A stretch of DNA of 64,000 nt, taken from positions 1,612,001-1,676,000 of the forward strand of contig JAPWKC010000004.1 in the NCBI GenBank assembly GCA_028283725.1, in the 5' to 3' direction. Both the position numbers and the translations under genes were made by a program. Below are positions 33,871-44,470 of the stretch, one piece after another (positions within the stretch are counted from its first letter, which is position 1; every line of letters begins with the position of its first letter). A model generated the notes under the pieces. It was given only the letters and a program-made list of their open reading frames with translations, did not search any database and was not told the DNA's origin. This DNA comes from Neorhizobium sp. GTDB taxonomy: Bacteria; Pseudomonadota; Alphaproteobacteria; Rhizobiales; Rhizobiaceae.

Positions 33871-34380
33871 ATGACGTTTACCGATACGGGCAGCAATTCG
33901 GGCATGGACGACGGTACGGGCTCAACCCCGGCCGGCGCGACCGATGCCGGCGATTTCGATCTCCGCATTCGCCGCAGCTTCGAGCAGCAGGGCGCGATGA
34001 GCCTCATCGGCGCAGAGCTGACGCGCGTGCAGCCGGCCATGGTGGAAATCGAGTTCCCCTTTGATCCGAAGCTCACCCAGCAGCACGGGTTCCTGCATGC
34101 CGGGATGATTTCGGCAGCGCTTGAAACCGCCTGTACCTATGCCGCCTATTCGGTGATCGCGCCTGACGTGTCGATCCTGACGATCGAGTTCAAGGTCAAT
34201 CTCCTGTCGCCCGGCCGTGGGGAACGGTTCCTGTTTCGCGGCGAGATCACCAAGCCGGGTTCGACGATCATCGTTGCCGACGGTCGCGCCTACGCGATCG
34301 GCGACGGGCCGGCCAAGCTGATCGCCTCGATGACCTCCTCGATGATGGTGATCCGTGGCCGGGAGGATGTCGTCGGATGA
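33871..34380 (+). CDS. PaaI family hotdog thioesterase
   Basis: QQHGFLHAGMISAALETACTYAA; LLSPGRGERFLFRGEI. Confidence 0.85.
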   Translation: MTFTDTGSNSGMDDGTGSTPAGATDAGDFDLRIRRSFEQQGAMSLIGAELTRVQPAMVEIEFPFDPKLTQQHGFLHAGMISAALETACTYAAYSVIAPDVSILTIEFKVNLLSPGRGERFLFRGEITKPGSTIIVADGRAYAIGDGPAKLIASMTSSMMVIRGREDVVG

Positions 34381-35030
34381 TTTCCCCGATCTCGATGGGC
34401 GAACCGAAACAGGTCGGCGACCGGACTATCCTCTACGTGATGGCCGTCGATGCCGAATACGGCCCGCATCTCAAATCCCGCATCACGCCATTGATGACCG
34501 GCGTCGGCCCGGTCGAGGCGGCAATCGTGCTGACCCGCGCGCTGACCTCGATGGTTCTTGAGGGCCGGCGGCCTGATCTCGTCGTCTCACTCGGCTCGGC
34601 CGGCTCGCGGGTGCTGGAGCAGACGGAGGTCTATCAGGCTACCTCCGTCGCCTATCGCGACATGGACGCCTCGCCACTCGGCTTCGAGAAGGGCCGCACG
34701 CCGTTTCTCGATCATCCGGCCGCCATGCCGCTGCCGTTCAGCATTCCGGGCATTGCCTCGGCAAGACTTTCCACCGGCGCCAACATCGTCTCCGGGTCTG
34801 CCTATGACATGATCGAGGCAGAGATGGTGGATATGGAGACCTTTGCAGTGATGCGATCATGCCAGATGTTCGGCCTGCCGCTGATCGGGCTGCGCGGCAT
34901 ATCCGACGGGAAAGAAGAGCTGAAGCATGTCGACAACTGGACGGAATATCTGCATGTGATCGACGAGAAGCTGGCCGCGACCGTCGATCGGCTGGAAAAG
35001 GCCATCGAAAGCGGCGTTTTGGCACTCTGA
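34377..35030 (+). CDS. 5'-methylthioadenosine/S-adenosylhomocysteine nucleosidase-like
   Basis: MTGVGPVEAAIVLTRAL, VSLGSAGSR, YDMIEAEMVDMETFAVMRSC; ATGA overlap with upstream gene. Confidence 0.85.
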   Translation: MISPISMGEPKQVGDRTILYVMAVDAEYGPHLKSRITPLMTGVGPVEAAIVLTRALTSMVLEGRRPDLVVSLGSAGSRVLEQTEVYQATSVAYRDMDASPLGFEKGRTPFLDHPAAMPLPFSIPGIASARLSTGANIVSGSAYDMIEAEMVDMETFAVMRSCQMFGLPLIGLRGISDGKEELKHVDNWTEYLHVIDEKLAATVDRLEKAIESGVLAL

Positions 35031-35070
35031 CGCAGTTGCCAAAATTGCAACTTTTCTCTAAAGGCTCGCC

Positions 35071-36648
35071 ATGACCCAGATAGCTCATCCCGACAGCATT
35101 CTCATCATCGATTTCGGCAGCCAGGTGACGCAGCTGATTGCGCGCCGCGTGCGCGAAGCCGGCGTCTATTGCGAAATCCACCCGTTCCAGAGTGCCGCAG
35201 AGGCCTTCGAGACGCTTTCGCCCAAGGGCGTGATCTTTTCCGGCGGCCCGGCTTCGGTGACGACGGAAGGTAGTCCGCGCGCACCGCAGGCGGTGTTCGA
35301 CAGCGGCGTGCCGATCCTCGGCATCTGCTACGGCCAGCAGACGCTCTGCACCCAGCTCGGCGGCGTCGTCGAGGGTGGTCATGCGGCGGAATTCGGCCGT
35401 GCGGACGTGGAAGTCAAAAAGGCGAGCCCGCTGTTCGACGGCTTCTGGGAACAGGGCGGACGCTATCCTGTCTGGATGAGCCACGGCGACCGCGTCACCA
35501 AGCTTCCCGAGGGTTTCGAGGTGATCGCCACCTCCGAGAACGCACCGTTTGCGATCGCCGCCGACGAGAGCCGCCACTACTATACGACGATGTTCCACCC
35601 GGAAGTGGTGCACACGCCCGACGGCGCCAAGCTGCTGTCGAACTTCGTCCATAAGATCGTCGGCCTGAAGTCGGACTGGACGATGTCCGCCTACCGCGCC
35701 GAGATGATCCGCAAGATCAAGGATCAGGTCGGTTCGAAACGCGTCATCTGCGGCCTTTCCGGCGGCGTCGACTCATCCGTTGCGGCCATCCTCATCCATG
35801 AGGCGATCGGCGACCAGCTGACCTGCATCTATGTCGATCACGGACTGATGCGTCAGGGCGAGACCGAACAGGTCGTCGGCATGTTCCGCGACCACTACAA
35901 TATTCCGCTCGTCGCGGTCGATGCGTCCGACCTCTTCCTCGGTCAGCTCGAAGGCGTGACCGACCCGGAAGTGAAGCGCAAGACGATTGGCCGCCTGTTC
36001 ATCGAAGTGTTCGAGGCGGAAGCCGCAAAGATCGCAGCTGACGGCAAGGGCGCTCCCCGCTTCCTGGCGCAGGGCACGCTCTATCCCGATGTGATCGAAA
36101 GCGTTTCCTTCTCCGGCGGTCCTTCCGTCACGATCAAGAGCCACCACAATGTCGGCGGCCTGCCTGAGCGCATGAACATGCAGCTCGTCGAGCCACTCCG
36201 CGAACTCTTCAAGGACGAAGTCCGCGCGCTTGGCCGCGAACTCGGCCTGCCGGAGAGCTTTATCGGCCGCCATCCCTTCCCCGGTCCGGGTCTTGCGATC
36301 CGCTGCCCGGGCGGCATCACCCGCGAAAAGCTCGATATCCTGCGCAAGGCGGATGCGATCTATCTCGATGAGATCCGCAAGGCCGGCCTCTACGACACGA
36401 TCTGGCAGGCGTTTGCCGTTCTGCTTCCGGTGCAGACCGTCGGCGTGATGGGCGATTACCGCACTTACGACTTCGTCTGCGCGCTGCGCGCCGTCACCTC
36501 GGTCGACGGCATGACGGCGGATTTCTATCCCTATGACATGAACTTCCTCGGCCGCGCTGCCACCCGCATCATCAACGAGGTGCGCGGCATCAACCGCGTC
36601 GTCTACGACGTGACGAGCAAGCCGCCCGGCACGATCGAGTGGGAATGA
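35071..36648 (+). CDS. guaA: GMP synthase (glutamine-hydrolysing)
   Basis: [55 protein letters not shown]. Confidence 0.97.
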   Translation: MTQIAHPDSILIIDFGSQVTQLIARRVREAGVYCEIHPFQSAAEAFETLSPKGVIFSGGPASVTTEGSPRAPQAVFDSGVPILGICYGQQTLCTQLGGVVEGGHAAEFGRADVEVKKASPLFDGFWEQGGRYPVWMSHGDRVTKLPEGFEVIATSENAPFAIAADESRHYYTTMFHPEVVHTPDGAKLLSNFVHKIVGLKSDWTMSAYRAEMIRKIKDQVGSKRVICGLSGGVDSSVAAILIHEAIGDQLTCIYVDHGLMRQGETEQVVGMFRDHYNIPLVAVDASDLFLGQLEGVTDPEVKRKTIGRLFIEVFEAEAAKIAADGKGAPRFLAQGTLYPDVIESVSFSGGPSVTIKSHHNVGGLPERMNMQLVEPLRELFKDEVRALGRELGLPESFIGRHPFPGPGLAIRCPGGITREKLDILRKADAIYLDEIRKAGLYDTIWQAFAVLLPVQTVGVMGDYRTYDFVCALRAVTSVDGMTADFYPYDMNFLGRAATRIINEVRGINRVVYDVTSKPPGTIEWE

Positions 36649-36671
36649 CGGTTTTACACCGCTGAACTGAC

Positions 36672-36711
36672 GCAGAGGCCCGGATATCCACCGCGATATC
36701 CGGGCCTCTGC
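36672..36711 (+). terminator. Strong stem-loop downstream of guaA
   Basis: 17-bp perfect arms GCAGAGGCCCGGATATC / GATATCCGGGCCTCTGC, 6-nt loop; no clear T-tract. Confidence 0.65.
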
Positions 36712-36785
36712 CGTATTATCGGCCGCCTTGTGGGCCATGACGGTATCCACTATCCTTCCTTGCATGTTCACCTGGGGGCGCTGCC

Positions 36786-37067
36786 ATGACTGACGACGTC
36801 ATCGCGAGAATTTCCGACAAGGGCGAAATCACGCTTCCAGAAGCCGTGCTCGAACGGCAGCACTGGGATGCGGGCACCAATCTCGTCGTGGAAGAGACGC
36901 CGGATGGGGTTTTGCTGAAGAAACGACCGATCTTTAAGCCGACCGCGCAGGGTGCAGCTTTCGGCATGCTCAAATACAAGGGCAAGCCAAAGACGATCGA
37001 AGAAATGAATGAAGGCATCCTCGAAGAGGCCAAGCGCAGCTTCCTCAGGAGCGTTGATCCCGATTGA
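36786..37067 (+). CDS. AbrB/MazE-type antitoxin
   Basis: VIARISDKGEITLPEAVLERQHWDAGTNLVVEETPDGVLLKKR swapped-hairpin domain. Confidence 0.8.
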   Translation: MTDDVIARISDKGEITLPEAVLERQHWDAGTNLVVEETPDGVLLKKRPIFKPTAQGAAFGMLKYKGKPKTIEEMNEGILEEAKRSFLRSVDPD

Positions 37068-37456
37068 TGATCGCCGTCGACACCAACATCATCGTCCGAT
37101 ATTTCGTTGATGACCACCCTGCCCAGACCGAGCGGGCGAGAGGCATTATCGACGGACAACAGGTGTTCGTATCGATCACCGTAGTGATCGAAGTCGAGTG
37201 GGTGCTTCGCAGTATCTATCGCTTCGGCAGGGCCGAGATCATCGATACCTTCCTGACATTTGCCGGCATGCCGAGCGTGACGATCGAAGACGCCGCAATC
37301 GTCGCCGAGGCTCTTGACCTCTTTGCCCAAGGCATGGATTTTGCCGACGCGCTGCATCTTCTGAAAGCGCACCATTGCGAAAGATTTGTCACTTTCGATC
37401 GAAAATTCATAAAGGCGGCCAAAGCTGCCGGTCACGAAATGGTACGGGAAGCCTGA
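37064..37456 (+). CDS. PIN-domain (VapC-like) ribonuclease toxin
   Basis: IAVDTNIIVRYFVDD, MDFADALHL, FVTFDRKF acidic residues; overlaps the antitoxin stop. Confidence 0.85.
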   Translation: MMIAVDTNIIVRYFVDDHPAQTERARGIIDGQQVFVSITVVIEVEWVLRSIYRFGRAEIIDTFLTFAGMPSVTIEDAAIVAEALDLFAQGMDFADALHLLKAHHCERFVTFDRKFIKAAKAAGHEMVREA

Positions 37457-37460
37457 ACAT

Positions 37461-38051
37461 ATGCTGCGCAGACTCTATGACTGGACCATGGCGCTCAGCG
37501 CCCGTAAATCGGCGGAAATCTGGCTTGCCGTGATCGCCTTTGTCGAAAGCTCGGTGTTTCTCGTGCCGGCCGACGTGCTGTTTCTGCCGATGTCGCTGGC
37601 CAAGCCGGAAAAGGCCTGGCGCTATGCACTGGTGGCAACGATCTTTTCCGTGCTCGGTGGCATTGCGGGCTGGTGGATCGGCTATTTCGCCTTCGATGCG
37701 ATCGCGGCGCCCATTCTGGAATTCTACGGCAAGCTCGATACGTTCAATCAGCTGAAATCCGGCATCACCTTCGAGACGATCGTGCTGATGCTGGTGACGT
37801 CGGGATTTGCGCATCTGCCACCAATCAAGGTGGTGACGATCCTATCGGGCGTCGTGCATGTGGATATCTGGCTGTTCATCGTCTCGGCTGCGATCACCCG
37901 CGGGGCGCGCTTCTTCCTGCTCGCATGGCTTTTGCGCCGCTATGGCGAGGAAATCCGCGATTTCATCGAAAAACGCCTCGGCCAGATCGCCATGGCCGTC
38001 GCAGCCGTCGTGATCCTTGGCTATATCGCCTACAAGCTTCTGGCGCATTGA
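37461..38051 (+). CDS. YqaA/DedA-like membrane protein
   Basis: FVESSVFLVPADVLFLPMSLAKPEKAWRYALVATIFSVLGGIAGWWIGYFAF. Confidence 0.8.
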   Translation: MLRRLYDWTMALSARKSAEIWLAVIAFVESSVFLVPADVLFLPMSLAKPEKAWRYALVATIFSVLGGIAGWWIGYFAFDAIAAPILEFYGKLDTFNQLKSGITFETIVLMLVTSGFAHLPPIKVVTILSGVVHVDIWLFIVSAAITRGARFFLLAWLLRRYGEEIRDFIEKRLGQIAMAVAAVVILGYIAYKLLAH

Positions 38052-38067
38052 GAACTGCGCGGCAGCG

Positions 38068-38700
38068 TTAAAACAGCGATTGCTGCGCCGGCTCGGCCAC
38101 GGCCATCACCACGCCCTCGAGTTCCAGCATGCGGGCTTTCGAAACTGACCCTCCGGGCGCCGAAAATCCGCCGATCTTATTGCCGGCAGCCAGAACCCGG
38201 TGGCAGGGAATGATGAGCGGGATCGGATTTTTCGCCATGGCCTGACCAACGTCGCGGGCTTTTTCCGGCCCGGCACCGAGCGCCCTTGCAAGCGCGCCAT
38301 AGGTCGTCGTCACGCCCCAGGGAAGGCGCAGCACCTGTGCATAGATCTGCCGGAAGACATCGTCCTGGCTCGAGAGATCGACGGCGACCGCGCTGAAATC
38401 GATTTTCGCGCCGCCGAAATAGCGCCTGATATCATCGATCAATATTGCAATGGACGCGCCGCCGGCCGAAGCGTCCTGATCGGCAAGGCCACTCACCGCG
38501 TGACGTTGCAGCGGCAGGCCGTCGAGCCGCTTCATGACCAGCCGTTCGGTCGAGGCGGCAGTGGCGGACGCGAGCTGGAAGCGCGTGACGACGGGCAAAC
38601 CCGTCGGATCGACCACCCAGGCAATGCCGCAGAAGCCGAAGACGGTTTCGAAGATGCAGTAATGATGGATGGGTTTACGAGTGGACATGGCGACCTTCAA
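38068..38700 (-). CDS. ogt: Methylated-DNA-[protein]-cysteine S-methyltransferase
   Basis: Active site IIPCHRVLAAGNKIGGFS. Confidence 0.92.
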   Translation of the reverse strand: MKVAMSTRKPIHHYCIFETVFGFCGIAWVVDPTGLPVVTRFQLASATAASTERLVMKRLDGLPLQRHAVSGLADQDASAGGASIAILIDDIRRYFGGAKIDFSAVAVDLSSQDDVFRQIYAQVLRLPWGVTTTYGALARALGAGPEKARDVGQAMAKNPIPLIIPCHRVLAAGNKIGGFSAPGGSVSKARMLELEGVVMAVAEPAQQSLF

Positions 38701-38905
38701 GGATCTTGCGCGGCATCTTCGAAGATGCCCGCTCGACAGTCAGTCCTTGATAGATCGCGCCATGGGCGCGAAATGTCCACCCGATTCATGCGGCAAAGCG
38801 CGGTTGCCGCGGGGTCACACCAGCCCCAAGGCATGGCGCCCGGGCTGGCTATCTGTCATGCGTCATCGGTCATCCGGCCGCGAAGGCCGCAACCGAAACG
38901 CGATA

Positions 38906-39070
38906 TTACTTCAGGTGCTCGAAGGACTTGGCATCCATGCCGAGAGCGTCGAGGTGACGCTTTTCCGGGCGGCGATGGTTCTGGATTGCAGCCGTTGCGG
39001 CGATTGCAGCGCCGAAAACTTCGAAAGCGCGGCCAAAGGCATTGCGGCGGGTCTTGTTCGTGCTGGTCAT
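38906..39070 (-). CDS. Small hypothetical protein (54 aa)
   Basis: MTSTNKTRRNAFGRAFEVFGAAIAATAAIQNHRRPEKRHLDALGMDAKSFEHLK; RBS-like GGAGAG upstream. Confidence 0.6.
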   Translation of the reverse strand: MTSTNKTRRNAFGRAFEVFGAAIAATAAIQNHRRPEKRHLDALGMDAKSFEHLK

Positions 39071-39272
39071 CTGAACTCTCCTATTCGTTGCATAAGCATA
39101 TGCGCCGGGAGACCGATTTTCACAACGCACACGCAAGCAGGAAAGCCATGCTTCAGAAGCATAGCAAGGCAGGTTTGCGGCAGATGCAAGCCTGCAAAAC
39201 AGGCAGACTTGCAGAACAGGTCGATGCGCTGTTATCGCTTGCTGAAACGTGAGGACGGCAGAGTTAGGCGAC

Positions 39273-39620
39273 ATGGCAACGACGATCTACGGCATCAAGA
39301 ACTGCGACACGATGAAGAAGGCCCGCACATGGCTCGATGACAAGGGCATCGCCTATGGCTTCCACGACTACAAGGCTTCCGGGATCGACAGGTCTCACTT
39401 AGAAAAATGGGTGGCTGAAAAAGGCTGGGAGACGGTGCTGAACCGTGCCGGCACGACCTTCAAGAAACTCGATGATGCCGAGAAATCCGATCTGACGGCG
39501 GAGAAGGCGATCACGCTGATGCTGGCCCAGCCATCGATGATCAAGCGGCCCGTGCTCGAAGCCGGCGGCAAACTGGTGATCGGCTTCAAGCCGGAGATCT
39601 ACGCCGCGGAATTGGGTTGA
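39273..39620 (+). CDS. ArsC/Spx-like reductase family protein (YffB-type)
   Basis: TIYGIKNCDTMKKARTWLDDKGIAYGFHDYKASGI. Confidence 0.9.
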   Translation: MATTIYGIKNCDTMKKARTWLDDKGIAYGFHDYKASGIDRSHLEKWVAEKGWETVLNRAGTTFKKLDDAEKSDLTAEKAITLMLAQPSMIKRPVLEAGGKLVIGFKPEIYAAELG

Positions 39621-39624
39621 ACCG

Positions 39625-40098
39625 ATGTCCAAGACCACCCGCGCCACGCAGATGCTGACCAAGGCCGGCGTCGCCTTTACCACGGTCATCTATGACTACG
39701 ACCCCAATGCGGACCGGATCGGGCTGCAGGCGGCCGAGGCGATCGGGGAAGAGCCGCATCGCGTGTTGAAGACGCTGATGGCTGAAGTGGATGGCAAGGC
39801 CGTCTGCGTCGTCGTCCCCTCCGACCACGAGGTGTCGATGAAGAAGCTCGCGGCGGCCTTCGGCGGCAAATCGGCCAATATGATGAAACCTGGCGATGCG
39901 GAGCGCGCCACGGGCTACCATGTCGGCGGCATCAGCCCGTTCGGGCAGAAGAAGCTGGTGCCGACGGCCATCGAGATCACAGCACTCGACGAGCCGCTCG
40001 TCTATATGAATGGCGGCCAGCGCGGGCTGCAGGTCAGGCTCGACCCGAAGGCCGCGCTTGCGGCGTTGAAAGCGATTGCGGCACCGCTCGTCGCCTGA
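39625..40098 (+). CDS. ybaK: Cys-tRNA(Pro)/Cys deacylase YbaK
   Basis: TRATQMLTKAGVAFTTVIYDYDP; GGISPFGQKKLVPTAIE. Confidence 0.9.
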   Translation: MSKTTRATQMLTKAGVAFTTVIYDYDPNADRIGLQAAEAIGEEPHRVLKTLMAEVDGKAVCVVVPSDHEVSMKKLAAAFGGKSANMMKPGDAERATGYHVGGISPFGQKKLVPTAIEITALDEPLVYMNGGQRGLQVRLDPKAALAALKAIAAPLVA

Positions 40099-40248
40099 TC
40101 TCGACGTTACACCGTGCCTATCGCTCCGATACCATGCTCTCTCCCGACGGTGGAACGCGGGCAGCCGATAATGACGGGTGAAGCTCTTCAATTTTGTCCC
40201 GAACCTCTCTAAATCTCAGGGTCAGAACAGATAACGAGAGGGTAAGCC

Positions 40249-41505
40249 ATGACCATCGCGCCGAATTTCCAGACCGCGGCCATCGATCCGAAGAAGCTCG
40301 ATAAGCTGGCCGCGGTTGCCGTCAAGGTGGGGCTCGGGCTCGAGCAGGGCCAGGATCTGGTGATCACCGCGCCGATTGCGGCGCTGCCGCTTGTCCGGCT
40401 CATCACCAAACATGCCTATATGGCCGGCGCCGGCATCGTTTCGACCTTTTACGCAGACGAAGAGGCAACGCTTGCCCGCTACGAGCATGCGCCGGATGCA
40501 AGCTTCGACAAGGCGGCCGGCTGGCTCTACGAGGGGATGGCGAAAGCCTATGAGAACGGTGCCGCCCGGCTGGCGATCGCCGGTGACAACCCGATGATGC
40601 TGTCCGGGCAGGATCCGGCCAAAGTGGCGCGCGCCAACAAGGCCAATTCGATGGCCTACAAGCCGGCCCTCGAAAAGATCGCCAATTTCGACATCAACTG
40701 GAACATCGTTTCCTATCCCAACCCGTCCTGGGCCAGACAGGTGTTTCCGGATCTTTCGGAAGACGCTGCCGTCGCCAAGCTTGCGGATGCGATTTTTGCC
40801 GCCTCGCGGGTCGATCTCGACGATCCGATCGCTGCATGGGCGCTGCATAACGCCAATCTCAACACGCGTTCGACATGGCTCAACGGCGAGCGTTTTTCGG
40901 CGCTGCATTTCACCGGTCCGGGTACCGATCTGACCGTCGGCCTGGCAGATGATCACGAATGGCATGGCGGCGCCTCGACGGCGAAGAACGGCATTACCTG
41001 CAACCCGAATATCCCGACCGAGGAAGTGTTCACCACCCCGCATGCGCTGAAGGTGGAGGGCACTGTCTCCAGCACCAAGCCGTTGTCGCATCAGGGCACG
41101 CTGATCGACGATATCCAGGTGCGGTTCGAGGGCGGGCGGATCGTGGAGGCAAAGGCCTCCAAGGGCGAAGAGGTGCTGAGCAAGGTTCTCGATACGGATG
41201 AAGGCGCACGCCGGCTGGGCGAAGTGGCGCTGGTGCCGCATTCCTCGCCGATCTCCAAGAGCGGCATCCTGTTCTACAACACGTTGTTCGACGAAAACGC
41301 CTCGTGCCATATCGCGCTCGGCCAGTGCTACTCGAAATGCTTCCTCGACGGCGCCTCGCTGACCCAGGACGAGATCAAGGCCAAGGGCGGCAATGCCTCG
41401 CTGATCCATATCGACTGGATGATCGGCTCCGACAAGGTGGATATCGACGGCATCAAGCCTGATGGCAGCAGGGTGCCGGTCATGCGCAAGGGCGAATGGG
41501 CCTGA
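40249..41505 (+). CDS. M29-family aminopeptidase
   Basis: GLEQGQDLVITAPIAALPLVRLI; GTDLTVGLADDHEWHGG; FYNTLFDENASCHIALGQ. Confidence 0.9.
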   Translation: MTIAPNFQTAAIDPKKLDKLAAVAVKVGLGLEQGQDLVITAPIAALPLVRLITKHAYMAGAGIVSTFYADEEATLARYEHAPDASFDKAAGWLYEGMAKAYENGAARLAIAGDNPMMLSGQDPAKVARANKANSMAYKPALEKIANFDINWNIVSYPNPSWARQVFPDLSEDAAVAKLADAIFAASRVDLDDPIAAWALHNANLNTRSTWLNGERFSALHFTGPGTDLTVGLADDHEWHGGASTAKNGITCNPNIPTEEVFTTPHALKVEGTVSSTKPLSHQGTLIDDIQVRFEGGRIVEAKASKGEEVLSKVLDTDEGARRLGEVALVPHSSPISKSGILFYNTLFDENASCHIALGQCYSKCFLDGASLTQDEIKAKGGNASLIHIDWMIGSDKVDIDGIKPDGSRVPVMRKGEWA

Positions 41506-41617
41506 AGCCGGGTCGCGATCGAGCCTGACGGCGCTTGGCGCCGCCGGCCTCCTGAGATCATCGGCGCTTGCAAGAAGGCCGCCCGATGCGGCGGCCTGAA
41601 CGCTTCACGCGAAAAGG

Positions 41618-41658
41618 ATTCCAGACGCGAGAGCGGTTTCCGCTTTCGCGTCTGGAAT
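41618..41658. terminator. Long stem-loop between convergent genes
   Basis: ATTCCAGACGCGAGAGCGG-TTT-CCGCTTTCGCGTCTGGAAT, 19-bp arms with one G/T wobble. Confidence 0.7.
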
Positions 41659-41662
41659 TTCT

Positions 41663-42025
41663 CTATCGATAATAAAGCACATGCCCGCCGTTGAGGGCGG
41701 TCTCGACCTTGACGACATTGTGGAGCGCGATGCCGCGATCGGCTATCGCCTGGCGCAGATGGGCGCTCGAGCCGACCGTGCGCTGCGCCGACCGCATCGT
41801 GTTCGGCGTCGCGTAGACGACCGAGATCGGCAGGTCGCCGTCATGGCGCGTCTGCGATGTGACCTGGATCGCCGTGACCCCGTCATTATACGCCTTGCCG
41901 AAAATGATCTGCGACAGCCGCGACTGCGCCGCAAGCGCGGGCGTCTGCGAGGCGAAAGCGGTGATGACGCCAATCACGGCGGCGCCTGCCAAAGTGACAA
42001 TCTTGTTCTTCATCTCATTCTCCAT
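41663..42025 (-). CDS. Exported hypothetical protein
   Basis: MKNKIVTLAGAAVIGVITAFASQTPALAAQ signal peptide. Confidence 0.6.
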   Translation of the reverse strand: MENEMKNKIVTLAGAAVIGVITAFASQTPALAAQSRLSQIIFGKAYNDGVTAIQVTSQTRHDGDLPISVVYATPNTMRSAQRTVGSSAHLRQAIADRGIALHNVVKVETALNGGHVLYYR

Positions 42026-42213
42026 CAGGCGGCGGCCGATCTCCAGACGATCGCAACGACCGTCCTACCGGCCTCCTGTCCTTAGATAGGCATGTCCTGT
42101 AGCGATTGAAATGCGGCAGTCGGCCGTTGGCTGCATCACAAGCGCGTCACAGATGCTGGTCAGCCGGTCAGCCGGTACTGTCAGCGGCGGAGACGAGCCC
42201 AAGACCGCGGCGA

Positions 42214-43884
42214 TCAGAACAGGCTACCCTGTTTCGGCGGCGCGTCCGTTTCACCCGGTCCGCCTGTTGCATCCGCCGATTGGGCTTTCGATGCGCGCTT
42301 CCGCTGCGAAGGCTCGCTGCGACCAGGGGCACCCTCTGCCGCAGGAGGCGACATCGCGCCGCCGGGCGGCTCCTGTCCCTCGCCCTCGGCGCGGGCGGCA
42401 ATGCGACCGTCGGCAAACTGGATGGTGATCCCCTGCCCTTCGCCGAGACCGGAAGCACGGGTCAAGGGCCGGTCGCTTTCGTCGCGGATCACCGCAAAAC
42501 CGCGATTCAGCACATTGGTGTATGACAGCGATTGCAGAACCCGATCCTGCGCCGTGACTTCGGCACGGCGTTTCGACACCGCATGCGTGACGGCCGTATC
42601 ACCCTGACGGGAGAGCGACGTCAGGTGCTGGCGCTCGCGCTGCAACTGTCCGGCAAGCCTTGCGGGCAAAGCGGCAAGCGCTGCTTCCGCACGGTCCACT
42701 CTCCCCTTGCCGCGCAGGACCTGCCGTTCCAGCTGACGCTCGGCGCGCAGAATATTTTCAGAAAGCTTCTGCCTCTGCTGCTGGATACGGCTAACGAGAA
42801 GATCGACGCGAAGGCCCGATGCGGCCCGCTCGAACTGCCGGCGCTTGACGATGGTGGTGCGTTCCAGACCGCGCCCAAGCCCGGCCGCCGCCTCATCGAA
42901 CCGACGGCGCGGCAGCGCCAGCAGTTGATCGAGCGAGGGAAGCGCCCGAACGAGGGCCCGCACCGACTGGCGGCGCTGATCCATGTGGCGCAGCGCGCTG
43001 CCACGCAGGCGGGCCGTCAGGGTCGCGACCTGCGCCTCCAGATCGGCCTTCACCGGAACGGCCATTTCGGCAGCGCCCGTCGGCGTCGGGGCGCGGATGT
43101 CTGCGGCATGATCGATCAGCGTCCAGTCGGTCTCGTGGCCGACGGCGGAGATGAGCGGGATGGCGCTTTCGGCTGCGGCGCGTACCACCGCCTCATCGTT
43201 GAAACTCCAGAGATCTTCAAGGCTGCCGCCGCCGCGCGCAACGATCAGCACGTCGGGGCGGGGAAAGTGGCCACCCGGCTCCACCGCGTTGAAGCCACGG
43301 ATGGCGGCCGCCACCTCGTCTCCAGACCCCTCACCCTGGACCTTGACCGGCCAGACGACGACATGGACGGGAAAGCGATCGGCAATACGGTGCAGGATAT
43401 CGCGGATGACGGCGCCTGTCGGAGATGTCACGACGCCGATGACACGCGGCAGGAAGGGCAAAAGCTGCTTGCGCTCGCGATCGAACAGGCCTTCGGCGGC
43501 GAGCTTGCGTCGACGCTCTTCCAGCAGCGCCATCAGCGCGCCGGCACCGGCGGGCTCGAGGCTTTCAATGACGATCTGGTATTTGGAGGAACCGGGAAAG
43601 GTCGTGATCTTGCCGGTGGCGATGACTTCCATGCCCTCTTCCGGGCGGAAGCGGAGCTTGGAAAACGTACCCTTCCAGACCACGGCATCAATGCGGGCAC
43701 GATCGTCCTTCAGCGAGAAATACGCGTGGCCGGACGAATGCGGGCCACGATAACCGGATATTTCGCCGCGAACCCGGACGTGGTCGAAGGCGTTTTCCAC
43801 GGTGCGCTTGATCGAACCGGAGAGTTCCGAGACGGAAAACTCGGCAAGGTTGGAGGGCGAATCGCTGGCGAAAAAGCTGCTCAT
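42214..43884 (-). CDS. xseA: Exodeoxyribonuclease VII large subunit
   Basis: [63 protein letters not shown]. Confidence 0.95.
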   Translation of the reverse strand: MSSFFASDSPSNLAEFSVSELSGSIKRTVENAFDHVRVRGEISGYRGPHSSGHAYFSLKDDRARIDAVVWKGTFSKLRFRPEEGMEVIATGKITTFPGSSKYQIVIESLEPAGAGALMALLEERRRKLAAEGLFDRERKQLLPFLPRVIGVVTSPTGAVIRDILHRIADRFPVHVVVWPVKVQGEGSGDEVAAAIRGFNAVEPGGHFPRPDVLIVARGGGSLEDLWSFNDEAVVRAAAESAIPLISAVGHETDWTLIDHAADIRAPTPTGAAEMAVPVKADLEAQVATLTARLRGSALRHMDQRRQSVRALVRALPSLDQLLALPRRRFDEAAAGLGRGLERTTIVKRRQFERAASGLRVDLLVSRIQQQRQKLSENILRAERQLERQVLRGKGRVDRAEAALAALPARLAGQLQRERQHLTSLSRQGDTAVTHAVSKRRAEVTAQDRVLQSLSYTNVLNRGFAVIRDESDRPLTRASGLGEGQGITIQFADGRIAARAEGEGQEPPGGAMSPPAAEGAPGRSEPSQRKRASKAQSADATGGPGETDAPPKQGSLF

Positions 43885-44192
43885 GGCTCTTGTCTATCGG
43901 AAGCGCTGGGGAATTTCACCAGCGTTTGCCGGCTTTGCCGTGAATGACGGGGGATGAGGGGCCGGCCTTTCGGCAGATCACGGCCCATCGAAGGGCGGGA
44001 AGCGATCCTGACGCAAGGACATGAGCGGAGCGCAAACCATTGGCCGCAGGGCTCTTTTCTTTTCTCACGCGCGAGCCATGTCAGAACAAGGGCGGTCGAG
44101 ACGGATTTCTTCGCCATCGGATCATTCGCTTTCGTCCCCCGGATCGCCGCAGGCCGCAGAATGGCGCGACGATCGACAAGGAGACATCGACC

Positions 44193-44456
44193 ATGACAGA
44201 CCGTTTCGCCCATACGCAATCCTCGCTTTCCGGCCCGGCCTCTTCGGGCTTTGCCGTGATGCCCAGCGACAATGCGGCGCTCACCGAGACGACGCGGGCG
44301 CTTTATATCGGCACGGGCGGCGACCTGACGGTGCGCATGCTGTCGGGCGCGGTGCTGACGTTGCAAAACGTACCGACCGGCGCGATCCTGCCGCTTCGCA
44401 CCACTGCCGTCTTTGCCACCGGAACGACGGCTGGCGCGATCGCGGCTTTGGTGTGA
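44193..44456 (+). CDS. Spike base protein, Rcc01079-like (gene-transfer-agent family)
   Basis: MTDRFAHTQSSLSGPASSGFAVMPSDNAALTETTRALYIGTGGDLTVRMLSGAVLTLQNVPTGAILPLRTTAVFATGTTAGAIAALV. Confidence 0.7.
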   Translation: MTDRFAHTQSSLSGPASSGFAVMPSDNAALTETTRALYIGTGGDLTVRMLSGAVLTLQNVPTGAILPLRTTAVFATGTTAGAIAALV

Positions 44457-44470
44457 CGCCCAGGCCCACA

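Noticed and set aside
42155-42178. GGTCAGCCGGTCAGCCGGTAC short direct repeat
   Set aside because: Two short units only, between convergent or unrelated ends; no sign of function.
42532-43947. 471-codon ORF antisense to xseA
   Set aside because: Shadow ORF; xseA on the minus strand is unambiguous.
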